A stretch of 64,000 nt of DNA, taken from assembly GCA_910576995.1 (NCBI GenBank), contig CAJTLC010000011.1, positions 1-64,000 of the forward strand. The letters are read 5' to 3'. Within the stretch, counting starts at the first letter, position 1, and the number at the start of each line of letters is the position of its first letter. Both the position numbers and the translations under genes were made by a program. Under the pieces are notes generated by a model, which was not told where the DNA came from, searched no databases, and saw nothing but the letters and a program-made list of their open reading frames with translations. Below are positions 8,224 through 16,854 of this stretch, in pieces. The DNA comes from an uncultured Ruminococcus sp. Lineage in GTDB: Bacteria; Bacillota; Clostridia; Oscillospirales; Ruminococcaceae.

Positions 8224-10086
8224 TTATTCCTCCGTTTTTCCTGGATAAAGTTCGGCTGTGTAATGATGATACCCCAGAAGATAAAGCGGACTAAGACTGC
8301 TGTTGTCGTCAAAATCCGAAGCGCTCATTCCGCTCATTATTTCTTCTATTCGTTTCTCATAATGGTCTCGCAGTCCTCCTCCAAGTTTGTTAAGATAGGG
8401 ATTCAGACGTTCTTCTATTATTTTCCAAGTTTGACTCGGACGAAGCGAAAACGCGTTCCAATAACGCCTTGCGTTCGTGATTCTGTCCTTTCGATCGGAA
8501 TCGCTGTAAGTATCTTTTTCCGCCTTATCAGCAATTGCAAGCAGACAGCCGAAACGATAGCTTCTGTCTTTTTCATCGGGATCATATGCCATTGTAAGTT
8601 CTCCTTTCTGATAGTCAAGATATTCTTTTCGAATCATCGCGCAGGCTGTTTCCAGAACGAGACGATGATTATAGTTATTTTCATATGCCATTGGATTTGA
8701 CGCTCGCTGATAAAGATTTCGCACAATATCGCGAGGAATCCGAACGCCCTCCGTAATGCACGGCAAAAGGCGAAGTACGGCTGTTTTCAGCAATTTTTCA
8801 TCGCATTTCAAAACCTTATCCTGCTCTCTTCCATAAGCGCAGTTGATTATGTCTCTAACGTTGAATGAATTGAAATTATTTTTACTATTTTTTCCGTCCC
8901 AGCGCCGCCAAACAGTATCTGAATGCCATTTTTCAAGATTGTCAAGGAACTGAGAATTTTCCAACTCGGAATAGACAGATATGGAAAGTCTGCCTGTTGT
9001 TGCGGCGTCAAGACCCATGATCATGATTTTTGTATTTACCGACAGCGAAGATTTATAACCAAACATCATCTTCTTTATAAGTTCGCTGTATTTCGGCAGC
9101 GTATCGGGAACCGGCTTTTCGGTTTCTTCTTCCTCGTTGTCAATCGGGTCATGGTATTCAGCCAAACTTTTATCGATCGGCGGAATTTCCTGAAGCGCGC
9201 TTGCCCAAACAATAAGCGTCATACTGTCAAATCTGATCCCTTGTTTCTGAATAAGCCATTTAAGCGCATTATGCATCTTCTGCGAGAAATTATAGCTGAC
9301 GGCAAACGCCTCTTCCTTATTTTTAAAACGTCCCCGATAAGAAAATCCGCTTTCATCGTTTGAAGAAATAAGTTTCGCTTTATCACCGCTGTGACGTATC
9401 TTCGAAGGGTGTTTATAAGTCACGGCTTCCATTGCTCCGCTTGCATAACAAAGCTGAACGTTGCCCATCATGCTGCTGTTGAAATTCATAAAACTTTCAT
9501 GAAGAGACTTGTCCTTCCAAGTTCTGCTTTCAAGTTTTTTGTCTCTGTAATACACAATAAATCTTACAAAAGAATCCGCCTGCGCTATACCTGCGATCTT
9601 CGCTTTTTCGGAAAGCTTTCCGCTTTCGGCGTCAATCTTCAGAACTCCGCATTCTATAAGATCATTCATAAGCGTTCGTTCAGCGAGATAAGCATATATC
9701 GCCTTAACAGCCTTATGAGAAAATTCACTGTTTTTCCATTGCGAAAGCTGTTTCATATAGGCTTCAAAATATGCCGAATTATCAGCTTTTTTTCCTGAAA
9801 TATATTTTTCATAGTCCCCGGCAATATACAAAAGTTTATCCGCAAGCGGCATGGGAAATATTCCGCTTGTACGCACTCCTGAATCCTCCGTAACGGGTAT
9901 TACGGTAACTGCGTCCGATTTATCCACAGCCGCCGCTCCCATAAAATTTCCGTCTTCGTCTATAGTCAATTCTATCTGAGCATTGGCAGTCGAGTGAGAT
10001 ACGGGCAGCATTATCGGCTCTCCGTCGGAGAATTTTCTGCCGCTGTTGAATTCATAAATATTGTACAGTTCATTGCTCCAACTCAT
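8224..10086 (-). CDS. cas8c: Cascade large subunit Cas8c (Csd1)
   Basis: A 620-residue Cas8c, typical length for type I-C. MSWSNELYNIYEFNSGRKFSD is the family N-terminus. SGFSYRGRFKNKEEAFAVSY and IVWASALQEIPP match family blocks. It recognises the PAM and recruits Cas3; in type I-C an internal start can also give a Cas11-like small subunit from the C-terminal part. ATG 10086 is chosen over 10110 because GGGGGAGG lies just upstream. It overlaps cas5c by 17 bases. Confidence 0.95.
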   Translation of the reverse strand: MSWSNELYNIYEFNSGRKFSDGEPIMLPVSHSTANAQIELTIDEDGNFMGAAAVDKSDAVTVIPVTEDSGVRTSGIFPMPLADKLLYIAGDYEKYISGKKADNSAYFEAYMKQLSQWKNSEFSHKAVKAIYAYLAERTLMNDLIECGVLKIDAESGKLSEKAKIAGIAQADSFVRFIVYYRDKKLESRTWKDKSLHESFMNFNSSMMGNVQLCYASGAMEAVTYKHPSKIRHSGDKAKLISSNDESGFSYRGRFKNKEEAFAVSYNFSQKMHNALKWLIQKQGIRFDSMTLIVWASALQEIPPIDKSLAEYHDPIDNEEEETEKPVPDTLPKYSELIKKMMFGYKSSLSVNTKIMIMGLDAATTGRLSISVYSELENSQFLDNLEKWHSDTVWRRWDGKNSKNNFNSFNVRDIINCAYGREQDKVLKCDEKLLKTAVLRLLPCITEGVRIPRDIVRNLYQRASNPMAYENNYNHRLVLETACAMIRKEYLDYQKGELTMAYDPDEKDRSYRFGCLLAIADKAEKDTYSDSDRKDRITNARRYWNAFSLRPSQTWKIIEERLNPYLNKLGGGLRDHYEKRIEEIMSGMSASDFDDNSSLSPLYLLGYHHYTAELYPGKTEE

Positions 10087-10822
10087 CGAATTCCTCCCCC
10101 GTAAATTCATTTGATCCCGAAAAATTGCCGTATTCCATACCGAAAGGCTTTATTGGCATTTCCTTGATATGGCGCTTGATACTGCATTCTCTCGGCGGAA
10201 TAAAATTCACAATTCCGTCTATCATTTTAGGATACCAGAAGCGAACCGTCATTTTACCCTTGTCTTCTGGCAATTCGCTTTCATCACTGTAAGTTATGCC
10301 ATGATACGTAAGACTGTAAGGTATCTCGCCGGTGCGATCATACGCTCCCTTACCCTCGCCAAAAACGCAGGGCTCAACCGACGCTTGACACTCGCGGGTA
10401 CCTAAAAAACAATCTCGCCTGCCTCCCCTTTCTATCATGCGTTTGGCAATATTATGGTGTTTATTTTCATTGCGGTCGCCGGCAAGTTCGGGACGATTTT
10501 CATTCCAGTTAAAATGCGCCCTGACCTGATAATGCACATTTTCCAGATATGTATTATATGAAAGATCATTCCCGCCGCCGTATTTTATTGGACGGACTCC
10601 CTTGCGTATCATTCGGATCGGATTCATGATACGCACGCTGTCTATTGTCCAAACAAAGGTTGGCTTGAAGTATATGCTGTGGAGAATACCTTTCAAAGCC
10701 TCATATGAGGGCAGCTGCGAACTGAATCGTTCGGAAGATGCGCGCGTAAGAACATCTGAAAACATCGCCAGTGGTCCGGACACGGAAAACTCAACTGTAT
10801 TTCTGAATATTGGTTTTTCCAT
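10070..10822 (-). CDS. cas5c: Cas5c (Cas5d) crRNA-processing endoribonuclease
   Basis: A 250-residue type I-C Cas5. TVEFSVSGPLAMFSDVLTR begins the RRM fold, and VHYQVRAHFNWNENRP is a family block. Lys121-His122 in ENKHHN correspond in position to the catalytic Lys-His of characterised Cas5d enzymes. Type I-C has no Cas6: this enzyme cuts the repeat at the 3' base of its stem, leaving an 11-base 5' handle (here UGGAUUGAAAU). First gene of the cas operon, with AAAGGAG 10 bases before the ATG. Confidence 0.95.
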   Translation of the reverse strand: MEKPIFRNTVEFSVSGPLAMFSDVLTRASSERFSSQLPSYEALKGILHSIYFKPTFVWTIDSVRIMNPIRMIRKGVRPIKYGGGNDLSYNTYLENVHYQVRAHFNWNENRPELAGDRNENKHHNIAKRMIERGGRRDCFLGTRECQASVEPCVFGEGKGAYDRTGEIPYSLTYHGITYSDESELPEDKGKMTVRFWYPKMIDGIVNFIPPRECSIKRHIKEMPIKPFGMEYGNFSGSNEFTGEEFDELEQ

Positions 10823-10838
10823 ATGGTTTCATCTCCTT

Positions 10839-10876
10839 TTCTAATTAAATTATATATTATTATATTAAATTTGTCA
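10839..10876 (+). promoter_or_regulatory. Predicted Cascade target in the cas promoter (TTC PAM plus partial protospacer)
   Basis: On the plus strand TTC (10839-10841), the known type I-C PAM, is directly followed by TAATTAAATTATATATT (10842-10858). This equals the first 17 bases of the guide in the small RNA at 11016-11032 except at position 6. Position 18 onward does not match. A full-length 35-base footprint would cover the -10 box, the spacer and nearly all of the -35 box. Confidence 0.75.
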
Positions 10877-10877
10877 A
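10849..10877 (-). promoter_or_regulatory. Consensus promoter of the cas5c-cas2 operon
   Basis: On the minus strand TTGACA (10872-10877) and TATAAT (10849-10854) are both perfect and exactly 17 bases apart. The start of transcription would fall near 10842, about 20 bases before the cas5c ATG. So strong a promoter would need repression, and the small RNA gene next to it offers one (see 10963-11082). Confidence 0.9.
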
Positions 10878-10946
10878 GGCTTTTTTCGAAAAATATTCCC
10901 AATTTATAATTGTTTACTTTTTGTTCATATTTCATTTTTAATTGTA

Positions 10947-10955
10947 TGCTATAAT
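10947..10955 (+). promoter_or_regulatory. Extended -10 promoter of the CreR-like RNA
   Basis: TGCTATAAT is a perfect extended -10 element on the plus strand, with no good -35 (extended -10 promoters need none). The start of transcription would fall at about 10962, immediately before the repeat-like GTCGCC at 10963. Confidence 0.65.
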
Positions 10956-10962
10956 TTTTTAT

Positions 10963-11082
10963 GTCGCCATTTCATTTTAATTTGTATAGATTGATAAGTT
11001 GGCGTGGATTGAAATTAATTTAATTATATATTTCATCTTACTTCTGCCGCATGGTATTTTTACCATGCGGCAATTTTATTTA
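10963..11082 (+). ncRNA. CreR-like cas-regulating RNA (crRNA mimic)
   Basis: A predicted RNA of about 120 nt. It starts GTCGCC, identical to the first 6 bases of the CRISPR repeat in crRNA sense. After a 32-base A/T-rich loop comes GGCGTGGATTGAAAT (11001-11015), identical to the last 15 bases of the repeat. CGCC and GGCG, with one further A-U pair, keep the base of the repeat stem at its normal place, so Cas5c could cut there and leave the normal handle UGGAUUGAAAU. The following 29 bases (from 11016) act as guide: the first 17 match the cas promoter except at position 6, beside a TTC PAM. A terminator hairpin ends the RNA. CreA/CreR RNAs that direct Cascade to repress cas or toxin promoters with limited complementarity are an established class; this assignment is inference from sequence. 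Confidence 0.78.
11045..11082 (+). terminator. Terminator of the CreR-like RNA
   Basis: TGCCGCATGGTA and TACCATGCGGCA form a perfect 12-bp stem with a TTTT loop. AATTTTATTT follows on the plus strand. There is no T-run on the minus side, so it serves the plus-strand RNA rather than cas3. Confidence 0.85.
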
Positions 11083-11151
11083 GAACTTGTGCTCATAGAG
11101 AATATGTGCTGGTTTTCAAGACGCGCAGCTTATCCTATAAACGCAAGTTCT
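11082..11151. repeat. Short copy of the AGAAC-type terminal-inverted-repeat element
   Basis: A 70-base copy with ends AGAACTTGTGCTCATAGAG and CGCAAGTTCT. It ends inside the stop codon of cas3 (TTA at 11151-11153). It looks like an internally deleted member of the family seen at 13763, 19001, 49762 and 62998. Confidence 0.6.
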
Positions 11152-13508
11152 TAAAATATCAGAACATCACGAACTGCATTTTCCGTAATTACCCCTAAAT
11201 CGGAATCATAAAATTCCTTATCAAGCGCAAGCACACCGCTTTTAAGCAGCCTGACAGCATGATTTTCAGCAAGTTTACGCCCTGTCGCCTGATAAACGCT
11301 TACCGAATATTTCTGCGCCTTTCGTATCATATCCGTCCATGATTTAGGATCATTTTCCTCGTCAAGCATTCTTATCAGACTCTCCGCGTCCTCATTATAT
11401 GGAACTATAATATCCGCAGTATTGCTGTCAATAACCTGAAACGCCGAGCCTGCCGTTTTAAATGCTTGAACAGTATATGGTGAATGACTTCTCGACTGCA
11501 TCATATTATATCTATCCTTATTAAGCGACAAAAGAGAAAGAAGCGTAGTTTTTTCTGCCGCATACAAATAAGAAAGCTTTTCGGGATCGCAGGAATAACG
11601 TTCAGAAAAATATTCTTCCAGCTTTTTCGGCGAAAGCATATCTGAATCATTGTCATAGTGTATCATTCTGTCAGTTATCCGCTGTGAATCCTTAATATCA
11701 GTTAAACTTCCAAGATTTTCATCACGCAGACGAATAAGATATATTGGGCAAATACAGCCTGCTTCCCCATGACGGTTGCAGCGTCCTGCCGCCTGCGCCG
11801 CATTGTCCAATCCTGCCAGCGAACGAACTACGCAGCGAAACGATATATCAACACCTGCTTCAATAAGCTGTGTGGTTACGCAGACTATCGGTTTATTTTC
11901 ATTAAGCGCCCGCCTTATTTCATCAAGCCGCTCACGCCTGTGCTGCGCGCATAAATTTGTACTGAGATGAACCGTAAGCACATTTTCATCATTATCGCGC
12001 AGTATCCTATACAATTCCGCGGCGGCTGATTTTGTATTCACTATCAAAAGAAGATTTCCGTGTTCACGAGTTTTTTCTTTGCAAAATTCTGCTGCATCTT
12101 CGTATGAATATCCGTAAGGCGTAAGGCGTGATATAAGTTCGGTGCGCCTGAACATCTCAAAATCCATACTGAAATCGCCTGTCATGCTTGATTTTTCATC
12201 AATAAGCAGCGGAAATTGCAGGTCGTCAAGGGGCGGTTGAGTTGCAGAACACAATACGACGGTACAGCCGCATATATTTGTCAAAAAATTCATTGCCAAA
12301 TTAAACATATTTATGCATTTCAAAGGCAGAGACTGAATTTCATCAATGATCACTACGCTTTTGCAAAGTCGGTGCATTCGGCGTACACAAGCCATTTTCC
12401 CACTGAAAAGCGTATTCAAAAATTGAACCATTGTCGTAGCAATCAACGGAGAATCCCATTTTTCCGAATGAAGTTCATACATTGAAAGTTCATTTTCATA
12501 ATCAATATTCGCCAGCATATCTGAATGATGTTCCAAAAATACATTGTCTCCGCTGACGCTTCGTATCTCATCGCTGTTCTGCTCTAAAATCGACATAAAC
12601 GGAGCAATATATATTATTTTCTGCATATCATATTCTCTGCAATATGATATTGCAAATCTCAGCGCTGACAAAGTTTTTCCGCCGCCTGTCGGAACTATAA
12701 GACGGCACACGCCGACCGAATGATCTGCAAACGCCTTGCAGCGATCTGAAATATCCATGCGCTTTTTTGAAATATCATCTGTTTTTCCGCGAAATCCTGC
12801 AATTTTCTGTTCCATTTTCCGATCCATATCACCCCAAACAGTCCGTACATCATAACGCGTTTCTGTTTCGCCTGCGGACATAAAATCGGCAGTATCCGTA
12901 CGATCGGCATCAACGAGAACAGACTCTGCAAATCGTTCAAGCATTCCAAGATAAAAAGCATACGCCGTCTTTTGATTTTCTTTTGAATTACGCTTTGCAA
13001 GCTGAGAAAGCTTTTTTGAAACTGCAAGATATTCAGCGGAAGCCTGTTTAAGAAGTTCAAGAACCTCTTCAGGAGAGATAAATTCCTCTGCATTTCGGCA
13101 TATTTCCTCATATCTCTCGGTTTTTTCAATTCTTTTTCTGCAATAATCCATACCCTCATCATTTATCCAGTCATGAAGCCCATGATGCGAAATGACGGTA
13201 CGCATTATTAAATTTGCCGTTTCTGAAAATTCCTTTTTTTCATAAAGATCAGGCAATTCCCCAAGATATTTTGCACCTCCGAAAGCATGATCTATATCAC
13301 CTCGCATATATTTGCTTCTGCCGGTAATATATTGATCAAAATCCTCTGTCAGCTTTCCTATATCATGTAAAAGCCCCTGTAATTCGCAAAGTTTGCCTAA
13401 TCCAGCCATTTCTCCATAAGCACGGCTGCGCTCGGCAACAGAACGGCAATGCTCCGAAACGCTCTGCCGCGCTCCGTCTGAATTCCTTATATGTGCAATA
13501 TGATCCAT
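11151..13508 (-). CDS. cas3: Cas3 HD nuclease-helicase (type I-C)
   Basis: A 785-residue Cas3. The N-terminal HD domain has His in SVSEHCRSVAERS, LLHDIGKLTEDF, DIDHAFGGAKYL and ISHHGLHDW. The SF2 helicase has Walker A VPTGGGKTLSALR, DEIQSLP (motif II), LCSATQPP (motif III) and QAAGRCNRHGE (motif VI). It degrades the displaced strand of targets bound by Cascade. ATG 13508 has AAAGGAG 9 bases upstream; a TTG at 13517 sits right against that site and is rejected. It is separated from the cas operon by the small RNA gene and is probably transcribed on its own. Confidence 0.97.
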   Translation of the reverse strand: MDHIAHIRNSDGARQSVSEHCRSVAERSRAYGEMAGLGKLCELQGLLHDIGKLTEDFDQYITGRSKYMRGDIDHAFGGAKYLGELPDLYEKKEFSETANLIMRTVISHHGLHDWINDEGMDYCRKRIEKTERYEEICRNAEEFISPEEVLELLKQASAEYLAVSKKLSQLAKRNSKENQKTAYAFYLGMLERFAESVLVDADRTDTADFMSAGETETRYDVRTVWGDMDRKMEQKIAGFRGKTDDISKKRMDISDRCKAFADHSVGVCRLIVPTGGGKTLSALRFAISYCREYDMQKIIYIAPFMSILEQNSDEIRSVSGDNVFLEHHSDMLANIDYENELSMYELHSEKWDSPLIATTMVQFLNTLFSGKMACVRRMHRLCKSVVIIDEIQSLPLKCINMFNLAMNFLTNICGCTVVLCSATQPPLDDLQFPLLIDEKSSMTGDFSMDFEMFRRTELISRLTPYGYSYEDAAEFCKEKTREHGNLLLIVNTKSAAAELYRILRDNDENVLTVHLSTNLCAQHRRERLDEIRRALNENKPIVCVTTQLIEAGVDISFRCVVRSLAGLDNAAQAAGRCNRHGEAGCICPIYLIRLRDENLGSLTDIKDSQRITDRMIHYDNDSDMLSPKKLEEYFSERYSCDPEKLSYLYAAEKTTLLSLLSLNKDRYNMMQSRSHSPYTVQAFKTAGSAFQVIDSNTADIIVPYNEDAESLIRMLDEENDPKSWTDMIRKAQKYSVSVYQATGRKLAENHAVRLLKSGVLALDKEFYDSDLGVITENAVRDVLIF

Positions 13509-13762
13509 AATTTTCAACTCCTTTTATTCAAAGCTCTGCTTTCAACAAGCAGACAGCTAACGGAAGTAAGCCGGATCCAGTTGGAGATTATATCTCCGAC
13601 TGGATCTAAAGATGTTCGCCGCCTAAGAGACGGGGACATCGTCTGCGGTTATATCCGCCGTTTTAAAACGAAAAAACTGAAATGAATCTGCATTCCTACA
13701 GCTTTTATTTTATTATACACTTTTAGATATTCAAAACTTATATAACTGGGCATTTTATAAAA
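13509..13762 (-). promoter_or_regulatory. Structured upstream region of cas3
   Basis: No gene is seen. A possible -10 (TATAAT, 13712-13717, minus) has only a poor -35. This would give a leader near 200 bases. The leader holds an imperfect palindrome at about 13571-13607 (GATCCAGT/ACTGGATC arms with GGAGA/TCTCC inside) and a weaker one at about 13618-13665. A role in cas3 control is only a possibility. Confidence 0.35.
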
Positions 13763-13926
13763 AAGAGCGTATTCAGTATCTTTTTCCGCACGTCTTCTCG
13801 AAAGATTTTTAGCCTGAACTTCGTCAAAAAGTCTTGGAATGCGTCAGCATTCATGCACCTTTTCTCCTGGTCAGGCAAAAAATCTTCTCAAAAATCCGCA
13901 CATAAAAAGATACTGAACAGGCTCTT
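13763..13926. repeat. 164-bp terminal-inverted-repeat element (MITE-like)
   Basis: Left end AAGAGCGTATTCAGTATC; the complement of the right end reads AAGAGCCTGTTCAGTATC. Both are followed by TTTTT and a GTGCGG- or CGCACG-like block. The right end overlaps the stop codon of the HAD gene (TTA at 13925). No protein is encoded. Same family as the elements at 19001, 49762 and 62998, with diverged interior. Confidence 0.65.
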
Positions 13927-14671
13927 AAAACTCCTCCAGCAGCTTTTCAACAATAAAGTCAGAAAATGTTGAATTCTCATTGCATTTCAAATAATTCTTT
14001 GTTCTCAGCAGCCGCATATCAAAATCAGCCGGAATCAAAGCTATATCGGCAATATTCAACATAGACGCGTCCATGCCGCTGTCTCCGGCGGCGATTAACT
14101 TATCCATGGAAATCGCCTTGCACAGCTTCTTTACAGCCGCTCCTTTATTCAATCCGTCGGGGAAAAAATAAATTTTCCGCCCAGTTACCTCAACGGCAAT
14201 ATCTTCTTTCTCTTTTAATTCATCAGCAATTTTCAAGCTGTTCTGCCCATCAGCGCAAACTACATACACAAAGGATTCATCGACAATACGGCATATCCTG
14301 AACCTTGGGTCGCCGCAATATCTACTATAAACTTCGTTTAGCAGACCGATGAGATTTCCGTCTCTGCAAATCAGACGCCATTCATCCACAGGTTCGCCAT
14401 TGTAAAGAAGAGTTGCGCCATTGGAAGTAAGGACATATTCCGGAATAAGATTATCAGGAAATTTTATACGGCGAAACTGCTCCACAGAACGCGTAGTAAC
14501 AGGAATAAACCTGATATTTTCGGCTATCCTTCTGAAATTTTCATATGTATACTCGGTCATGAAGCCCTGCTTACGATCATTGTAGATCTCCACGCAGACT
14601 CCGCCGCTTATCTTGCTTTTGGAATAAACCAGCGTGTTATCAAGATCGCTTGCAAAAATAATATTTTTCAT
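13925..14671 (-). CDS. HAD-superfamily phosphatase of the Ter biosynthetic module
   Basis: A 248-residue HAD hydrolase. Motif I is SDLDNTLVYSKS near the N-terminus, followed by TTRSVEQFRRI and the C-terminal AAGDSGMDASMLNIAD (motif IV acidic pair), as in Cof/sucrose-phosphatase-like enzymes. A HAD phosphatase is a standard member of the Ter-linked operons proposed to make a nucleoside-like metabolite; the substrate is not known. ATG 14671 overlaps the stop of the preceding gene as ATGA and replaces a longer frame from 14701. Last gene of its operon. Confidence 0.85.
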   Translation of the reverse strand: MKNIIFASDLDNTLVYSKSKISGGVCVEIYNDRKQGFMTEYTYENFRRIAENIRFIPVTTRSVEQFRRIKFPDNLIPEYVLTSNGATLLYNGEPVDEWRLICRDGNLIGLLNEVYSRYCGDPRFRICRIVDESFVYVVCADGQNSLKIADELKEKEDIAVEVTGRKIYFFPDGLNKGAAVKKLCKAISMDKLIAAGDSGMDASMLNIADIALIPADFDMRLLRTKNYLKCNENSTFSDFIVEKLLEEF

Positions 14672-15720
14672 ATATCGGAAAGATCGCGTATAAGTCCGCA
14701 TGATCTGTAAAATCTTAGCGGATATTCCACGACTTCTACTCCCTTCTCACGGGCAAGCTGGTAAATATGCCCAAGATTTTCTTCGTCATTAAGACTGTAA
14801 ACCAAAATTTTCCATGGAATTCGCCTTAACAGCACACGAGTTGTTTCGCCGATGCCGGGTTTTACAAAATTAATACTACGAATTCCGAAATGCTCCTGAA
14901 TATCCTCCGCTTCTCTCAATCCTGCAAAAGGTTCGGCATTATTTTTGACAATAAAATCCTTATTCAGATCGAAATCCTGAACGATCCTGTCGATAAACTG
15001 ATAAGTAACGTCCCTGTCGGCAAGTTCACCGTAAAATGCAGCGCCATGAAAATCATTTTCGCCGATTATATCGCTGCGCAGAAACGTTCTGCTGAGAAGT
15101 CCCGAAACAGTGGAATTCAAGCAGGAACTTGCTATCAGAAAATCTTCGTGAGTACCGCATTTTTCAGCCGCATATGCCGCGTCAGACAAAACCGCAAGAT
15201 CTCCGCTAATATGCGGATAATCGCAAAGCGCCTCTGTAAGAACATTCTTTATCGCGCCTTTTCCCGTCCAGCCGTCTACAAACTGAAGATTCTCAGGACG
15301 ATGACGGCTTAAAATATAGTCGACCGCATTTTTATCAATCCCTCTGCCGCGTATTATTGATATAGTATAATGCGGAATATTCACATTATGACGCGAATCA
15401 ATATAACGCTTAATAAGTATTCCTACAGGCGTACCTGCGCGCGCAAGGGATACTAACACAGTATTTTCGCCCTTTTCAGCCCATATCTGCTCTGCGGCCG
15501 CTCCCACGGCGTCGGCTGTAATTTTAGAATAACGCTCCAAAGCAAGGCGATAAATAGCCATATATGCTTCCGTAGGCTCATATTCCAGCGGCAGCATTTC
15601 GCTGTAATGAACTCCGCTCTGAATAAGAGGTTCACGCTCGCTTGCAGCAAGGGGTTTCACGAGTCCTGTTATATCTTTCAATAATATTTTTACATCGTCA
15701 TTATTATAAGTTCCAAACAT
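14668..15720 (-). CDS. Ter-operon PRTase-like protein (StiP/PRTase_1 family)
   Basis: A 350-residue protein of the family annotated as cysteine protease StiP or PRTase_1, always found in Ter gene clusters. VLVSLARAGTPVGILIKRYI and FVDGWTGKGAI resemble the substrate hood and PRPP loop of phosphoribosyltransferases. Pairing with a second PRTase, an ATP-grasp ligase and an aldolase fits the proposed synthesis of a ribosylated small molecule. The catalytic role has not been shown for the family, so the reaction is unknown. It follows the previous gene by 2 bases. Confidence 0.8.
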   Translation of the reverse strand: MFGTYNNDDVKILLKDITGLVKPLAASEREPLIQSGVHYSEMLPLEYEPTEAYMAIYRLALERYSKITADAVGAAAEQIWAEKGENTVLVSLARAGTPVGILIKRYIDSRHNVNIPHYTISIIRGRGIDKNAVDYILSRHRPENLQFVDGWTGKGAIKNVLTEALCDYPHISGDLAVLSDAAYAAEKCGTHEDFLIASSCLNSTVSGLLSRTFLRSDIIGENDFHGAAFYGELADRDVTYQFIDRIVQDFDLNKDFIVKNNAEPFAGLREAEDIQEHFGIRSINFVKPGIGETTRVLLRRIPWKILVYSLNDEENLGHIYQLAREKGVEVVEYPLRFYRSCGLIRDLSDI

Positions 15721-15722
15721 TT

Positions 15723-16844
15723 TTATTCACCCAAACAATAAAATACATTTGATATACCGTGTTTTTTAAGGATTCCTCCGAGAATGTTCATCGCTCTTTC
15801 AGACGGAGATATGCTGTCAGATATGATTACCGCCGCATCGTATTGCTGAATATTGTATATGTAATTCACGCGATCATCCTCATAAAAACTGCCGATCTCG
15901 AATCCGCTTTGAATGGGATAATCCTCATCGCTACCAATACTTATCGGACTGCGTGTAGTTGCATGACAATACGCCTTGATATCACATTTTTCCTCAATTA
16001 TAAAAGCTGCGCGAATCGCCGGGAACATACACTCCTCAGTGCCGAGAAACAGCACTTTTCCATATTTTTTGAAATCAACGCGCTTCATCAATTCTTCCGC
16101 AAGTTTGTCGCAGCGTCCCAGATAATCCGATATTTTATGCGGATATTTCGTATACGGAAATTTAAATCGGAACACGTTCTGCGGAAACTCCTCATTATCT
16201 CCCTCATCTGCAAGCTTCGGAGCTGTCAATCCATCGCCGCTTTTCTCAAGAATCGCGTCATCACAGCTAATGTGATACAAACTTTCAAAATAAATATTAT
16301 TTTCATTGAAAAAAGCCTCGCGCTCCTTATTAAGCCGATTCAGAATCGAGCCTACAACTATTCTGCGATTCACAAGTTCCGGAATCTTTTCTTTCATGGC
16401 GCTGATTATGTTGAAAAGCGTTTTTCCGGTAGATATTTCGTCGTCGATAAGCACAACTTCATTGGTTGACTTCAGCAAATTTCCGAGATCTTTAGCATAA
16501 AGTTTCTGCTCAACAGCATGGCTGTGTTCCTCGCAAAAAAGTATGCATTCAGATTCGTAATCGACCGCTTCACGCGTCGTATTAAAAAAAATGGTATCAT
16601 CTCCCATAGCTTCCGCCGCGCCTGCCGCAATAGCCGTCGCCGTTTCCGCAAATCCGATCACCAGATTTGCATTTGGATAGGCTTTATGTATCTTTCCTCC
16701 GAGAGCGTGATACATTTTCAACGCTTCAGAGGGCGGCGTCGGGATATGCTTCGCCTGCACAGTATTTACCAGCAGATAAGAGCGTTTTTTATTATTATGC
16801 CGTCTGGCTATTTTAATTTTAGAACAAAAATTCCAATTTTCCAT
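15723..16844 (-). CDS. Ter-operon phosphoribosyltransferase with TRSP domain
   Basis: A 373-residue protein. The N-terminal PRTase domain has a clear PRPP-binding loop VVLIDDEISTGKTLFN at about residue 130. The C-terminal domain carries the diagnostic TRSP motif (CHATTRSPIS) that names the family. This PRTase_2-TRSP pairing is known only from Ter-type stress operons. GAGGT lies just before the ATG. Substrate unknown; probably acts with the neighbouring PRTase-like, ATP-grasp and aldolase proteins. Confidence 0.87.
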   Translation of the reverse strand: MENWNFCSKIKIARRHNNKKRSYLLVNTVQAKHIPTPPSEALKMYHALGGKIHKAYPNANLVIGFAETATAIAAGAAEAMGDDTIFFNTTREAVDYESECILFCEEHSHAVEQKLYAKDLGNLLKSTNEVVLIDDEISTGKTLFNIISAMKEKIPELVNRRIVVGSILNRLNKEREAFFNENNIYFESLYHISCDDAILEKSGDGLTAPKLADEGDNEEFPQNVFRFKFPYTKYPHKISDYLGRCDKLAEELMKRVDFKKYGKVLFLGTEECMFPAIRAAFIIEEKCDIKAYCHATTRSPISIGSDEDYPIQSGFEIGSFYEDDRVNYIYNIQQYDAAVIISDSISPSERAMNILGGILKKHGISNVFYCLGE

Positions 16845-16854
16845 TATTACCTCA

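Noticed and set aside
10878..10946. A possible CreT-like toxin RNA between the cas promoter and the CreR-like RNA
   Set aside because: No short frame with rare codons and start signal could be seen; the guide points at the cas promoter itself, so a toxin is not needed.
12695..13162. A 155-residue frame inside cas3 on the same strand in another frame
   Set aside because: Low-complexity shadow lying between the HD and helicase blocks of cas3, which needs the other frame.
15759..16469. A 236-residue frame antisense to the PRTase-TRSP gene
   Set aside because: Composition typical of an antisense shadow, and the gene on the other strand has clear motifs.
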